In this document: piece after piece, positions 45,601 to 57,008 of the stretch
How the letters are laid out: each line of letters opens with the position of its first letter
Position numbering within the stretch: position 1 is the first letter of the stretch
Assembly (NCBI RefSeq): GCF_022605725.1
Contig: NC_065553.1
Location: forward strand, 1,922,001-1,986,000
DNA length: 64,000 nucleotides
From: Anthonomus grandis grandis
Lineage: Eukaryota; Arthropoda; Insecta; Coleoptera; Curculionidae
Reading direction: 5' to 3'
Translations under genes and position numbers: made by a program
Notes under the pieces: generated by a model
Seen by the model: only the letters and a program-made list of their open reading frames with translations
The model's database searches: none
What the model was told of the DNA's origin: nothing

Positions 45601-46684
45601 TTGGATTCATCTGTCTACAATATGTTTTTCAAGAAATCGCGGTTATCCACGTCCATAGGTAGCAGGGGGCGGCAAAACTGAATGCGTCTTTGGTAGTCGT
45701 TTTCTTCAAGATCTTGCACGGCAGTGTAATGAAAGGGATACTTTCCATTGGCATGAAGAACAGACCAGACCTTCCATACACTTAGGTTTAGATTGGCAGC
45801 TACAGTCCGGATGCTCGTTGTGGGATCTTAAGCTTCCCGAATTTGTTCGTCATCAGTAATAATACGTTGTCTGCGAACTCCAAGTTCACGGTGATTTAGA
45901 CTACCAGTTTCTCTTAAGTGTCTAAAGGTCGTTTCAAAAGTATGACGATTAGGTTGGCGTCTATTGGGAAATCGCGCTTGGTAAATTCTAAATCAGCTCT
46001 ACCATATGCCATCAGGATATCGGCGTACTCCTCGTTTATAAAGGCACCAGCCATAGTAGGCAACAGTTACAATAAAACAAAGTTAACGAAAATGAACAAC
46101 AAAAACAATATGCGTAGAGCGGAGCTAAAAATACGTGAAGTAGTGGAGAAAGACAAGTCTCGAATAAATCATACTTGTATTATGGTTAGTGACAGGTAGC
46201 AGTTTAAGGTAGCGGGGCACAAAGGGAGTGTCGCCGAATGATAAAGGAGATTATAGCGTAACAGGTTTAGCTGTGTTAGAAAGAGGCATAAGTTTATACC
46301 TGCTCAATTAGGTTGCTTTCAAGAAATTGCTTCACGCGTTCTTGAAGACAAACTTTTTTGTTTTTCGTAAGTTACCTAATTATTTTTGTTACATGTGGCA
46401 CATCGTCAGAAAAACTATTAACTAGAGAAGTTTTTTAACACATTTTGAAACCCCACAACTTTTTTTTATTATTTTTTTTTCCATTGTAAAGTTGACGTAA
46501 CATTTTTTTTCTATTGATTTGAGGAAGTTTGTTACTCCACTATTAGTTTCTCTTTAAATGTTTTTCTCAGTTATTACCTAAATCTGAATGATTGACAACT
46601 TTAGTCTTTAAAATAAAATTTATTGTGCGCCATTTTGGCCAAAAAAAAATTATATGGAAAAAAACTAATTTTTCAGAACAATTT
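42612..46684. mobile_element. Mariner-type element with very long TIRs
   Basis: A TA and then CAGGGTGTTTGGAAGGTGAG open the element. The inverted arms are about 400 bp: 42790-43170 pairs with 46240-46660, for example AGGTATAAACTTATGTCTCTTTC versus its inverse, and TTCAGATTTAGGTAATAACTGAG versus its inverse. The right arm seems to lack the outermost 150 bp. A transposase pseudogene fills 45066-46054; 43400-45000 has no gene I recognise. At about 4.1 kb with 400-bp arms it is far larger than a standard 1.3-kb mariner. Confidence 0.8.
45066..46054 (-). pseudogene. Mariner-type transposase, DD41D spacing
   Basis: Starts MAGAFINEEYADILMAYGRA. After a frameshift it reads RFPNRRQPNRHTFETTF and RHLRETGSLNHRELGVRR, the N-terminal paired DNA-binding region, then TSIRTVAANLNLSVWKVWSV. 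The core has a TAG in place of Trp in W-TDESKFSREG (first Asp), an open frame from 45566 with HYWAPKEENPKMKKV, TFQHDGCPAHW (second Asp) and WPARSPDLTPLDFYVWG (third Asp). Between the second and third Asp I count 41 residues, as in the rosa-type DD41D group. Damage: one shift and two in-frame stops. The mariner at 51850-59205 is a relative. Confidence 0.9.
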
Positions 46685-46859
46685 CATCAAATATTTGAGG
46701 TGTTATTCGAGCTTAAGAACTAGATATGTTTATCCCGTATCAGGTTTTTTTAAATGCCGAAATTTTCTCCCTTTTTTAAACAAAATAGTATATGATACAT
46801 AGTTTAATAAATACTCGTATACCTTGATTATATACTGAAAATACTCACGCCAACAAAAT

Positions 46860-47270
46860 TCAAATATCTATATAGAAATAACTTGCTAACACACCACTAA
46901 GTCTTGTTGTTTTTTATTTATCTTTTTTTTTCATACGGTATAGTGTACTTGTGTTTTGGGTAGGTACAAACGTCTACTATAAGTATAAGAACTAGGAACT
47001 ATTAGAATGTTTTAGGTAAAAACAGTGTTGTAATTTAATTGTGTTGAAATTATAAAACTACATACTACTTATGATTTGCTATTGTGCTAACATTGAATCT
47101 ATATACTAATTTAATATTCTTTGTTGTTAGTTACAGTTACAAAATTTTCACGGAGTTTATTCAATATCAGTTTTACTGCCTTAAACTCCATTTTGCAGTA
47201 ATACATTTCTCATGTATGAAGAATGTATACCAATAATGCATTGTAAACTTGTACTATTACTGGCAAATAA

Positions 47271-47315
<45 letters not shown>
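46860..47315 (+). mobile_element. LINE-type 3' end with (ATT)n tail
   Basis: Non-coding sequence ending GGCAAATAAATTTATTTATTA and then about 12 ATT units at 47275-47315. The form (AATAAA near an ATT tail) is that of LINE H at 41463. It lies in the right part of the CAAGCAACACA element. The 5' limit is uncertain. Confidence 0.55.
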
Positions 47316-47319
<4 letters not shown>

Positions 47320-47409
47320 CGGTTAATATATATACCAAAACCAAAAATATACTGAAAAATCGTTGAATAAATATATATTTAACGGTAATAATATATGTGT
47401 TGCTTGGAT

Positions 47410-48809
47410 AGTATCGAAAACAAAAGAACATTATTATTCAAACTAGAAAAAACCTCTATAAATTTTAAAATAATAACTTAGGATAATAGAACCGAAAACA
47501 GTAAAAAAAATATTTTATTCAAGTTAAGAAAAATCTTTATCGACTTTGAAATAATAAATTATTCATCTCTGCAGTAATTGTTTCATAATAATAGAAACTA
47601 AAAATAGTATAAAAATCTTTTTTATTAAAATAACCTTTTGTTAACTACAAGATGAAATATCAAATGTAAGTGAAATATTAGAGATTTTCTAAGGATATTA
47701 GAACCGAAAATAGTAGAAAAATATTTATCGACTTTAAGATAATAAACAATGTATGTCTGCAGTAATTTGTTTATAATAATAGAAGCTGCATAATTTAATA
47801 TACGGAGAATATTAGACATGTATGCTGATTATAAAGTATTAGGAAAAAACAGTTGCAGAAGATTTTCCTACAACTAAATAAAATTATAAAAATATCTAAT
47901 TACTTTATCATTGCTTTTATCTATCGATTCTCGACATGATGGCATTTCCTAGATGCCAAACCAATACGACTGAGTTGTCGCATTATAAGCCTTTTGATCA
48001 AAACCGCATTGTAGCGGTCGCTGAGGTTTGTTTATCCGGAAAATCGAGAAACTTGTCACACTTTCTTGCGAAGTTTACCCACTTATCAGGTTAAACGGGA
48101 AATGGCACTTTGCCAGTTAAACCAGACGCTGACCAATCGCAGTCTCTCCCAAGATACTTTAGGGATAGAAAACAAATGATAAGCTTTGTTTTGTTTACAA
48201 AGTTTGTTTTTGTTTCTAAAAAAGGCGTTCTAAAGCACGTTGGCCTATTGGTGCTATAGAAATTATTTGTAATTTTATAGTTTTCCAAATTGTTATCTGA
48301 TCCAATTAAGTTATGCATTATGTGAATAACTAAGTACTTAGTACGATTCAATGATTTACTTTAAATGATCCACTTTAATAAGGAATTATATCAGTTTTAT
48401 ATTTATGAGTCGAATATACTAAAATACATAAACTACAATCTATATTCATTTATATAATCTGTTTGCACTGAATTAATCCCGTATCTTGGCATACTTAGTA
48501 GTAGTGAGCTCCCAATTATCTTTTTGCAGGGGAATCACTGTATTATCTGCATACAAAACTAACTTACTAAACAAGGTTTAAAAGATCATGTAAAAAAGCA
48601 AATTATATGCAGAAAAAAATCAAATGTAAATAGTTAAGAAAGAATTAAATTATATAAACGGGTGAGCAAAAAGTTAATGTTTAGAATATACAATTTTACT
48701 AATTGCTTTGACCATAATTCCATTTCATTGAATTTTATTCAGATTAGTTTTCTTTGACCGAAAATTTCCACATACACCAGTCCATTAAACATCCACGCAG
48801 ATTTTTCCC
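47410..48809. other. Non-coding, with a locally repeated AT-rich motif
   Basis: GGATAATAGAACCGAAAACAG and CTTTATCGACTTTGAAATAATAAA recur at 47478-47560 and 47690-47760, and again at 38614-38690 near LINE H. The rest to 48809 has no gene. Confidence 0.6.
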
Positions 48810-49410
48810 TATATTTCTCTCAACATTTTAAAAAGTTTGAGGTTTTCTATAGTTAAAACTTCCGTTATTAGCACACGCGAACCTTTAAGTAATTTTTTGT
48901 TTGCAAACACAAAGTCGCGCGTCCACTTATGGCTGAACTGAATTATCAGGGACCGTATCTTAGATGACCCGGAATTTTTTTGCCAATACGGTAACAATGT
49001 AAAATATTTATTTTATTTATATTTATTTTTAGAAGATCGGATAACGTTTTAGCAGAGTTTTCAGCTTAGCAGAATTTCTGTCATCTTCAATTCCGTGTAG
49101 TAAAATACAAGACGAATTATGAGTTAGTTCCATATTGTGTAACCTTGTAGTGTTCGTGTGTAGTCACTAGTTCCTACAGAGAAGCTGTCATAGATACCTG
49201 AAATGTTGAAATTTGTTTCTCCAGTTGAGCAATGTTTATCCCAGTATTTGATACGGAGGGATCTGCGTTCTTCTTAAAAATAGAAAATTGCTCCCGAAGC
49301 ATGCTCAGTTCCTTGTTGAATTTTGCTAATAGCTGAACACGTGTGCTGAGTTCCTTAAGGTTTGTGGCTGAAAAGGCCAAATGCATTTTTTTGTTCATAA
49401 TGAGCAAGGT
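48810..49410 (-). pseudogene. LINE ORF1-like protein remnant
   Basis: Three parts in order on the minus strand. A helical, probably coiled-coil region reads LKELSTRVQLLAKFNKELSM and LREQFSIFKKNAD (49360-49250). A frameshift precedes NSSCILLHGIEDDRNSAK (about 49120-49065), the RNA-binding-domain entry seen in LINE ORF1-like proteins. Next comes SKIRSLIIQFSHKWTRDFV with FANKKLLKGSRVLITEVLT (48965-48850), matching the R.V...K..LKGS...I.EDLT region. These proteins bind LINE RNA as trimers. No reverse transcriptase follows downstream on this strand. Consensus-like splice sites around 49367 and 49198 are probably chance. Confidence 0.6.
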
Positions 49411-49639
49411 CATTTTTGTATATAATAAACACAGTCCTGAGAAATTCCAAACATCATTAGCTGCATATCAGAGAAATTACTATTACAGAATACAAATTGA
49501 GGGCTTTCAGGAAAAAACTTGGTACTTGGTGCAGTAATAATCTTCTCCGGAAGATACTCACATCGTTAGGGAAGCACGTGTCGAGAATAAAATAAAGAGT
49601 TTTGGCTAGTGGTAAAACTGTCTCGTGATTTGAATGAAG

Positions 49640-50880
49640 TTCTTCTTTACATGGACTTTCTCACATGATCTAGATGAAGTAATAAGCGACTATTATTAGT
49701 CCAATTATCAAAAACTTCATTCTATCGAAGTAGATTTCCATAATTAAAATAAGCTTTTCTTTAGTTCTATTATTTTCAAAGAATTTGCAGTCCAGTGAAG
49801 TCTATTATAGTAATTCCTGTAGACTTAATGATTCGACTCTTGGTTACTACCAGGCCCCCTTGGTTCTCAGTACTGCTATTCTTATCATGCCTTATTGAAG
49901 CACTCTTTATATATAATCCGAGATCTTGTAGATTCATTTGTTTTCGTTTTTCATATCCAGTAAACATAACTTTTCTATCCAATATCTAGAACTGCATTCT
50001 TTCCCATTTTTATAATATTACCAATTGTACTTGGAATATAATCTAGGCAGTTCTTCTTTAGAATTCAACTAGATCTCTATCATCAAAATTTAACTTTATA
50101 TATGTAATTGATTTAAAAAAAGATGCTTTTATATCCCTTTAAATGAAGGTGATGATGATCAGTGAATCCTTTCTTTAACTTTAATCTCTCACGTGATAAA
50201 CACGAAGAAGTATTAAGTGACAATTAGTCCAATTGATAACATTCCACTTCGATAGTAGATCTCTACATGCAAATTAACTTCCTCTCCAGTCCTATTTCTC
50301 TCAAAGAAGTTTCAGTTTACTGAAATAATTTATTTTAGTAAGGAGTAGTTTATTTAGTAACGAGTCACTTAAAAAGGTCTAATAATGCATTTTTTTATTT
50401 TTTTCCCTCTCTGATTTTAAATAGTACTATCCTGATTATGCTTTTGAAGTATTCGATATGTAAACTTCATGAAACATTATTAGTAGTGCTCAATTTAAGG
50501 ATCAGTTCCATATGTATAAGTAACCTGGATACTAAAATTTTTCTGTATAACATTTAGAGATGGATCCTTTTCCATTTTCATTATATTATCAATTTTATCT
50601 TTAATGAATCTGGGTAGTGAAGTTCATCAATTTTATCTCAAATCACTCAAGCATCAATTCCAGGTAGGTAAAAGTATTTTATTGTAGATTTGATAATTGA
50701 ATTCTTGGTTTCTACTAGGTACTCCTCAGTCCCTACTATTAGTCCTCTGATCAATTTGATACGTGTGAATATCCTGGAAACTAAACTTTTTCTGTCCAAC
50801 ATCCAGAACTGCATTATTTTAAATCTGTATAATATTATCAACTCTACCATTAATAAATCTAGGTGGTGAAGCTTTTCTTT
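49640..50880. repeat. Three decayed tandem copies of a roughly 450-500-bp unit
   Basis: Shared phrases recur in order: AGTCCAATT.AT, TTC.ATAGTAGAT-like, CTTGGTT.CTA, TCTATCCAATATCTAGAACTG / TCTGTCCAACATCCAGAACTG, ATAATATTA.CAA, and AATCTAGG.AGT. Clear instances of the CCA-CATC-AGAACTGCATT phrase are at 49976 and 50798, with a weaker one near 50550. Minus-strand frames here share YWIEKLC / FWMLDRKSLVSRI-type residues, so the unit may once have been coding, but I do not recognise it. Confidence 0.55.
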
Positions 50881-51849
50881 AACTTTACTCGTTCCTTTAT
50901 CAAATTACCCATAACTTTTAAAATTTACTTCCATACACTAGACAAACTTTAAGATTACTAGAAGCACACAAAATAAAAAAAGCTCTTTAAACTAGTTAAA
51001 ATAAAAATATTTAGGCAGTAGACTGATACACATTTAGTAAGTGAGCAGGGCCATCTATAGAATGGTGATCTATATAATGGAATTCTTTACAAAATTTCTG
51101 CTTTTCACATATTGAATAAGGGATAAGACTGTTATTATGTGGAAAGCAGTCTTTGGAACCGCGTCGTTTGAATTTCTGTGCTCCAGAGACCAATTTGTAA
51201 AGAAACTTCCAGTTTTCTTTACAAATTGGTCAATTTCCAAATTAGAAGAGTTTAGAGCGTACCACTCATATTTATAGGTCACAACGATAAGTGCCGAAAT
51301 GATGGAATCTAATCAAATGCAAAGTTTGAAGAAGAAATGGTGAAAGGTGCTTAAATGCAAGTTACAATGACTCGACAAGGACTCACTGGAATGTTTAGTA
51401 GTTCCTAAGGTATATTTAGCAGAAAGTATATATAAGAAAAAAATGATTATAAGCCAAACGAACTTGGATAAAATAAAAGAACATGTGTTTATCACTCAGA
51501 CTAATATCTTGGGCCTCATTAGTAATCTTCAATTTATAAAGAGAATTAGGGTATTACAATTATTTCAACCCTAGAGTTGTCAGACATTATTATGGTCAAA
51601 CTGCATATATGTAAAGAATTATATGGAGCACTTCACTGACCTCGACATTTTCTACAGTAGACTGAACACTGTTAAAAGGCAATTGGTTTTTACCGATATG
51701 AGCCAATTTTGAACCGTTTGTCATTCATGTATTGTACAACCACTGTGCATGAGTTCCTACATAGTAATCCTTGCAAACTGTTAATTGGCTTTTTGTACCA
51801 TTTAATTTAACTGTAGTCTATTTAAATAAAACAAAAAAAAATAAAATAA
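50881..51849. other. Anonymous region with an 18-bp perfect hairpin
   Basis: GACCAATTTGTAAAGAAA (51188-51205) pairs perfectly with 51214-51231 across an 8-base spacer. No gene recognised. An AAAAT-type simple repeat at 51830-51858 abuts the mariner end. Confidence 0.55.
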
Positions 51850-52094
51850 AATAAAATAAAATGGAAAGAAATAGTTATTCAAATAAAGTTTTGATGATTC
51901 TATTTACAATTTTGTCACATTGCATATGAATAAATGCAATGTGACAAAATTGTAGCAAGAACATGCAGAAAGTTCAACAAAATTTACACCAATTTACAAA
52001 AAATGGATAAAAGAAAATTTGTGTACAATTTGGTTCACAACTTAAAAATGAAACGAGTTTACCCAAGCCTGTAACATCTGATAAGGATAACATC

Positions 52095-52690
52095 ATGAAT
52101 GTTTTAGCCTACTTTCATGTATTTCCACAAGCTACCATCTGGAGTGCAGCAGATGATTTAGGCCTAACTTATTATTCTGTGCAAAAAATTCTGGACGACA
52201 ATAATATGCATCCTTTTAAATTTTCAAAAGTACATCAGCTGAAACTGGATCATTACCAACGTCACGTTCGACATTGTGAGGCACTTCTGACACGCACTCA
52301 AGAGGATCCACACTTTCTAAAGAAATAATATGGACAGATAAAGCAAAGTTTTCTAGAGAAGGTATTTTTAATAGAATAAATCAAGATTTTTAGGCTTATC
52401 AAAATCCACATGCGCCTAAGGAAATGGGATTTCAAGAAAAATTTAGATTTAATGTTTTTTGTTTACTCAAAGATAATTGAACAGCGTCTTTCATTTACGA
52501 CGACTTATTAAACTCCCATAAATACCTTCAGATTTTGGGCTCAATAGTAGGCGATTTTCTGGAAAATTTAACGCTTGAATATTATGACACTTGCTGGTTC
52601 TCATAGGATGGGAGACCCGCTCATTGCGCTGAGGAGCTACAGTGGTTTTAAAGTTACTTGAATGACCATAAAAACTATTAAAAGCGTTCC
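52095..52690 (+). pseudogene. Mariner-type transposase, N-terminal to second catalytic Asp
   Basis: A helix-turn-helix half (MNVLAYFHVFPQATIWSAAD, LGLTYYSVQKILDDNNMHPF) is followed by KVHQLKLDHYQRHVRHC. After a shift the core reads IIWTDKAKFSREGIFNR (first Asp), AYQNPHAPKEMGFQEKF, FNVFCLLKDN, YDDLLNSHKYLQILGSIV and finally DGRPAHCAEE (second Asp) around 52610. At least four in-frame stops are present. It matches the DD41D transposase at 45066-46054 motif for motif. Sequence identity with that family is lost near 52690, just before the 9-bp target duplication of the MULE-like element. Confidence 0.85.
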
Positions 52691-52845
52691 GGCGGGAAGA
52701 CTTATAGACCGGGGCGCATATTTATATCTATCACACGCTATTGCAAAGCGAGCGATGCCCGAACGCAATTCTTATCTATCACATGTTTTGCAAACGCGCC
52801 TCTTTAACTAGCACATGCGATCGCCAAAAATGTCTTTGCGATTAA

Positions 52846-53525
52846 ATGCATCAATCGGCGGTCATTAAAAAATATAATATTACGAATGTCTGCAATGTTC
52901 TTTCGGAACAACAGAAACACTTTATCTATAAAATAGCGACTGGGAACCAACCCCCTTCTAATTTGCTTAAACCCCTTCAACTAAAAAAATATGTAACTGA
53001 TGTAGAACAGAGTGTACCTTCACCCATAAAAGAAAGCCAGAATGTAGAGCCCAGTAACGATTTTGTTGTTAATATTGGGCACCCAGGGGAACAAGATATT
53101 GAAAAAACTGAGGTCACAGGCGTTTTAGCCGAATGGAAAACATTTGTACACGAATTGGATCTTAACGTTCAACAAAATCTTTTAGATGATCCTGAGAACT
53201 TTGTAGGTGGGGTGAAGGCATTCATGAAAACTACAAAAAAAATATTAACAGTTCGTCGTCTCTTCTGAGTAGATTGCACACAGCCTTTAAACCCTGCTGT
53301 TCATCTTTAAATAGGAAAGTGGTACACACAACTAGAAAAGGTACTAACATTTCTGTCCAACCCACAAGTGTAGCAAGGAGAAAGACCAAATTTACAGGAA
53401 GAAGACGATTTCAGTCTGGAAGAAAACCGAACAAATTACTCAATAACGAAAATCTAGCTCCTCATAGCCTTAAAAGTTGTGTCACGCAAAATCGAGCTCT
53501 AGGAGCTAGAAAAATAGCTAAATAA
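52846..53525 (+). pseudogene. Protein of the MULE-like element, probably 5'-truncated
   Basis: The first frame (MHQSAVIKKYNITNVCNVLS) continues with LSEQQKHFIYKIATGN, an acidic middle, and VQQNLLDDPENF to 53268. With one frameshift near 53245 it goes on as SSSLLSRLHTAFKPCC, TNISVQPTSVARRK, GRRRFQSGRKPNK and APHSLKSCVTQNRALGARK. From memory, VQPTxxxRRK, GRR..GRP.K and APH.L...V..N..LG are the C-terminal tail of SWIM-type zinc-finger proteins encoded by invertebrate transposons, which would suit a MULE. The SWIM motif and a DDE domain are not present, so this copy seems to be non-autonomous and keeps only an N-terminal and C-terminal part. Confidence 0.55.
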
Positions 53526-53941
53526 TGTCAGGTTCTTATATTTCTATAATATACAAGTAGTATGTATGTTATTAAAAAAAATGCGAAAAAATTAAGAGGT
53601 AATTTTTTGTTCAAAATAAAGGGTAATTTGTTGTATAAATGTTGTATCAAAAGTCAACGTAATTAAAAGTAACTAACCTTTATTAATCCGATATCTCCCT
53701 AATGTTTATACAATAAATTACCCTTTATTTGAACAAGGAATAACCCTCTTAAGTTTTTTGTACTTATTTTGAGACAACCTGTATAATTTTTACCGTTATG
53801 TTTGTTAAGTTTTGTTGTTTTTTATTATTTCATTTGATAGTTTCATGTACTATTCATGTCAAATAAAACTTGAGAGTTTATTGTCGTTATTATTTTGATA
53901 TATATAGTACTATATGTGTACTTTTATACTGTGGTACTATA

Positions 53942-54274
53942 CAGGGTGTAAATAAATAAGTACGAAAAAATTCAGGGTGTGACTCTTGGGTTAATTTTAA
54001 GAAAAAAACTTTATATGAACGTATGTCCTAGAAGTCCTAACTATTGAGATACAGGGTGGATGCACAGAAAATGCATACCAAATTATACTACAATATCTAC
54101 AGGAGTTTCACAAATATTATAAAAAAACATATGTTGTTCTTAAATATTTACCACCCTGTATCTCAAAAGTTAGGACTTTTAGGACATACATATGCGTTCA
54201 TCTAAAATTGTTTTCTTTAAATTTACCCAAGAATCACCCCCTGATTTTTTTCGCACCTATTTATTTACACCCTG
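53942..54274. mobile_element. Palindromic MITE nested in the MULE-like element
   Basis: Ends CAGGGTGTAAATAAATAAGT and, inverted, CAGGGTGTAAATAAATAGGT. The arms stay paired for nearly half the element (for example TTATATGAACGTATGTCCTA opposite its inverse, and a second internal CAGGGTGG / CCACCCTG). TA flanks both sides (53940-53941, 54275-54276). Confidence 0.92.
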
Positions 54275-55006
54275 TATAATAGGATACAAAAATCGAGTTT
54301 GGAATAACAAATTTCCAATAATATGTCATCATTCATAATATTCATAAAAAAGGTGCCTCTTTTAATCTGGAGGTGAGAACACCTGGCTGCTGGCAAGACT
54401 GCTGTCTACCTATATTAGAATCTTTCATGCAAGATTACTGGTTCTAAGTGCAAAATTCAAAAATATTATATTAATAAATCTTAAAGCATTTTTCTATATC
54501 TAGGGCATAACATCGCCATTTTTTTGTTTTTGATTTTGCCCAAAAATAAAAATAAAACGTGCTGTTATGCCCTTCATAAATTGGCAGTACTGGCAGTAAG
54601 ACCACAACAATTTTTATTTTCCTTTTTTTAATTTCCTTGTTTACTATTTTCCTCGAAGAAATCCTCCATAAACACATTTTTTTAAAACTGTTGTTTTATA
54701 TTGACCCCTAACGGCAAGAACACAAAGCTAACCATAGATTGAAATATCATTCATTAATAAATATTGTGCACATACGATGCCATCGAGAGAGACACTCATA
54801 TACCTGTGATTGGACTGAACGTCGAGTTGAAAAGTAGTGGAGAGCGCTTGTCTTGTTTTCGCTAGGAAATTAAAATACAGTTTATTTAGCGATTACAGGT
54901 GATAGTTATGAAGGCGCGTTTGGCATAACATGTGATAGATAAGAAACTAAGTTCGGCTCTCGGGATGAGCGATAGAGTGTGATAGATATAAATATGCGAC
55001 CGGGGC

Positions 55007-56760
55007 CTGTTTTAAACACATTACTTTGCATTAAAAGATCGCCAATTTCGCGTGGATTATGGAACAGCGGCAGCGTACTAATGCAGGTGTCGATGTTAAA
55101 GCATACCGCCACAGCATAAAGAAACCAGCAGTCGCACTTCAATAAAAATACATTGGCTTGAATAAGCGAGTTCGGTGCATGTGTACTAACGCAGGCGAGG
55201 CATTTTTGCTTATAGTAGGGATGCCGCTGACACTCGCTACGGTCCACGCGGCTTTTGCCTTGGCTAGAGCCGGACTTAAACATTTTTTTAGATGTTATTA
55301 TCTTGTAAAATAAAAATACCCACATAGTACAAATATTGATTTTTTAATATAAATAAAGTTCATACATTACCAAAATATTTAAACAAAAATAAACATCGCA
55401 TTTCTACATCTAACAACGACGATATAGAAGAATACGTGCAGGAAGTTAATTAGGTATGAACCATAACTTTAAGAGACCATTCTTTGAGTAATTTTAAAAC
55501 AGTACATTTAAAACAAAGTTCATATAAACATATGTCCAGAAATTCTTCGTTCTCAATATACAGCGTGTTAAAATTTAACAACAACTAAAATATATGCCAC
55601 TGACTTTTGTGCAATTTTTATTATGTTCTGTGGATTATACAAATAAAACTTTTCTGTCTCTTGAATTTTTTTCGTATCTTGCTTAGTTAATAATAAATTC
55701 CAAATGAAACTTTTCCCCAAATTCCTTGTGTGATCCAGGGATATGCAATTAAGTGGACTTTTTTTTCTCGAAAAATAAGCGAGATACGAAAAAGTTGTAT
55801 TTGTATTTGAGTAAATCAAATAAGATATTAAAAATGGCACAAAATTCAGGTGCCCCAATTTTTTTGCCACAAATATTTCTTCAGGTCCCGTTCGAGATTA
55901 AACTGAACCTAATAAATTTAATCATGTTAGGGGTAAATTAGCTCCTTAATGTTATAAATAACACCGCCAGAGAACTTGCGGATCTATGTTTATATGAACT
56001 TTTTGTCTTAAAATTACTCAAACAATCGCCTGTTAAATAATTTATGGTACATACTTAATTAATACCCTGTATAGTAACTCTTTTAGATTAACATCTGACT
56101 ACATAGTAGTTTAAGGATAACTAATTATACAAATAAAGTAATATTTCAAAACAAATAGAAACTCTTAGGCCAATAAATAAAGACAAATAGTTGGCAACAA
56201 TTCAAAACAATTCTAACATCTGCGAATTTTTGTTATATTATTAAGTACCAACTAAAGTAAAAGTATACAATTTTGCAACTCTTTTAAATATGGCAACACT
56301 GTTAAAATGGCAGAAATATAAATAATGTCCTTAAAAATCCAAAAAAAAAATATTACATTGCTGCAACTTTAACTGATGCTTAATTATGTTATTTAAGCCA
56401 TACAGCCAAATTTGCAGCTATTAAAAACTTTGGCAAAGTCAATTATTTTGCTTCATTAATAATTTTTGACATACCCCTCTTTTAATACAAAAGTTTTTAT
56501 AAAAAACGCTACGCTTTGTAAAAACGCTATCAAAATAGTCACTAAGTACGGCGCTGAACTAGGCGATACACCTATGAACACAGTTCGATAAACAGTGAGC
56601 TCGGCATCCGGAGAACATGGCTGCGGCATGGCTAAGGATGCTATTAGTTCGCTTACATTTTCGAGCGGAGTGAGACTGCTGGTTTCTTTATGCTGTGATA
56701 CCGCTTTGTGCAGCGATTCATAGAAATCGGTTATCAAAAGCGAATGCCGCGCCCAGGGCC
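55007..56760. other. GC-richer region with a 24-bp inverted match and a large palindromic element
   Basis: 55040-55280 and 56560-56760 are clearly more GC-rich than the rest. CACAGCATAAAGAAACCAGC (about 55114) is found inverted near 56672 (GACTGCTGGTTTCTTTATGC). Minus-strand frames of 139 and 93 codons exist here (for example KSGSSQGKSRVDRSECQRH) but no family is recognised. The two patches could be the arms of a transposon or parts of host sequence. Confidence 0.45.
55433..56071. mobile_element. MITE-like element with about 110-bp diverged TIRs
   Basis: The right end, inverted, reads CAGGGTATTAATTAAGTATG, then GTTTGAGTAATTTTAA and AGTTCATATAAACATA. The left end has TTAATTAGGTATGAACC, TTTGAGTAATTTTAAAAC and AGTTCATATAAACATATGTCC in the same order. 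The left tip is degraded (TACGTGCAGG). The AACATATGTCC phrase is shared with the MITE at 53942-54274, so the two are distant relatives. Confidence 0.7.
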
Positions 56761-57008
56761 TCTGCCGCCTTAAAAAAAAAAGTCGCCTTTGACAAGCCGA
56801 CTATTTTAAAGTTTTAGGACAGTGGCAGGTGGCTCTTTTAGTCTTGCTCTGATGTTTAATGAGAGTGTTGTATGAATATTACAATATTTCTTTGTTTTTT
56901 AATTTGCGATTTGTTAAAGTTTGTGGAGTTACATTGTTGTTTATTTCTTTTTTTAATATAATTAAATAGTTTTTATTTCGTTGTTAATTCCTATAGTATA
57001 TAATAATA

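Larger units (their letters stand above)
41632..47409. mobile_element. CAAGCAACACA-family element enlarged by nested insertions
   Basis: The left end CAAGCAACACACGATAGTTAAATAAACGTT (from 41632) and the right end, inverted from 47409, CAAGCAACACATATATTATTACC share the outer 11 bases and then diverge in detail. Inside are a G-rich hairpin (41881-42611), a nested MITE, a DD41D mariner (42612-46684) and a LINE-type tail (46860-47315). The sequence resuming at 46685 (TTCATCAAATATTTGAGGTG) also occurs at 33515 in the 30796-33732 copy. Whether the two ends belong to one insertion is inferred. Confidence 0.6.
52716..54997 (+). mobile_element. MULE-like element with perfect 9-bp target duplication
   Basis: The ends read GCATATTTATATCTATCACAC on the left and its perfect inverse on the right (54977-54997). 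The similarity goes on imperfectly for about 115 bp with repeated CTATCACA motifs (CTTATCTATCACATG on both sides). The element is flanked by GACCGGGGC at 52707-52715 and again at 54998-55006: a perfect direct 9-bp duplication. A duplication of 9 bp is the hallmark of Mutator-like (MULE) elements. It carries one damaged gene (52846-53525) and a nested MITE (53942-54274). Confidence 0.88.

Noticed and set aside
49198..49367. Minus-strand 170-base open block with consensus acceptor (TTGGCCTTTTCAG) and donor (CAG/GTATCT), as a host exon
   Set aside because: The frame continues, after a shift, into motifs of LINE ORF1-like proteins on the same strand, so the splice-like sites are better seen as chance.
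52846..53268. The 140-codon frame as a host gene
   Set aside because: It lies between TIRs with a perfect 9-bp target duplication and joins by one frameshift to transposon-type tail motifs.
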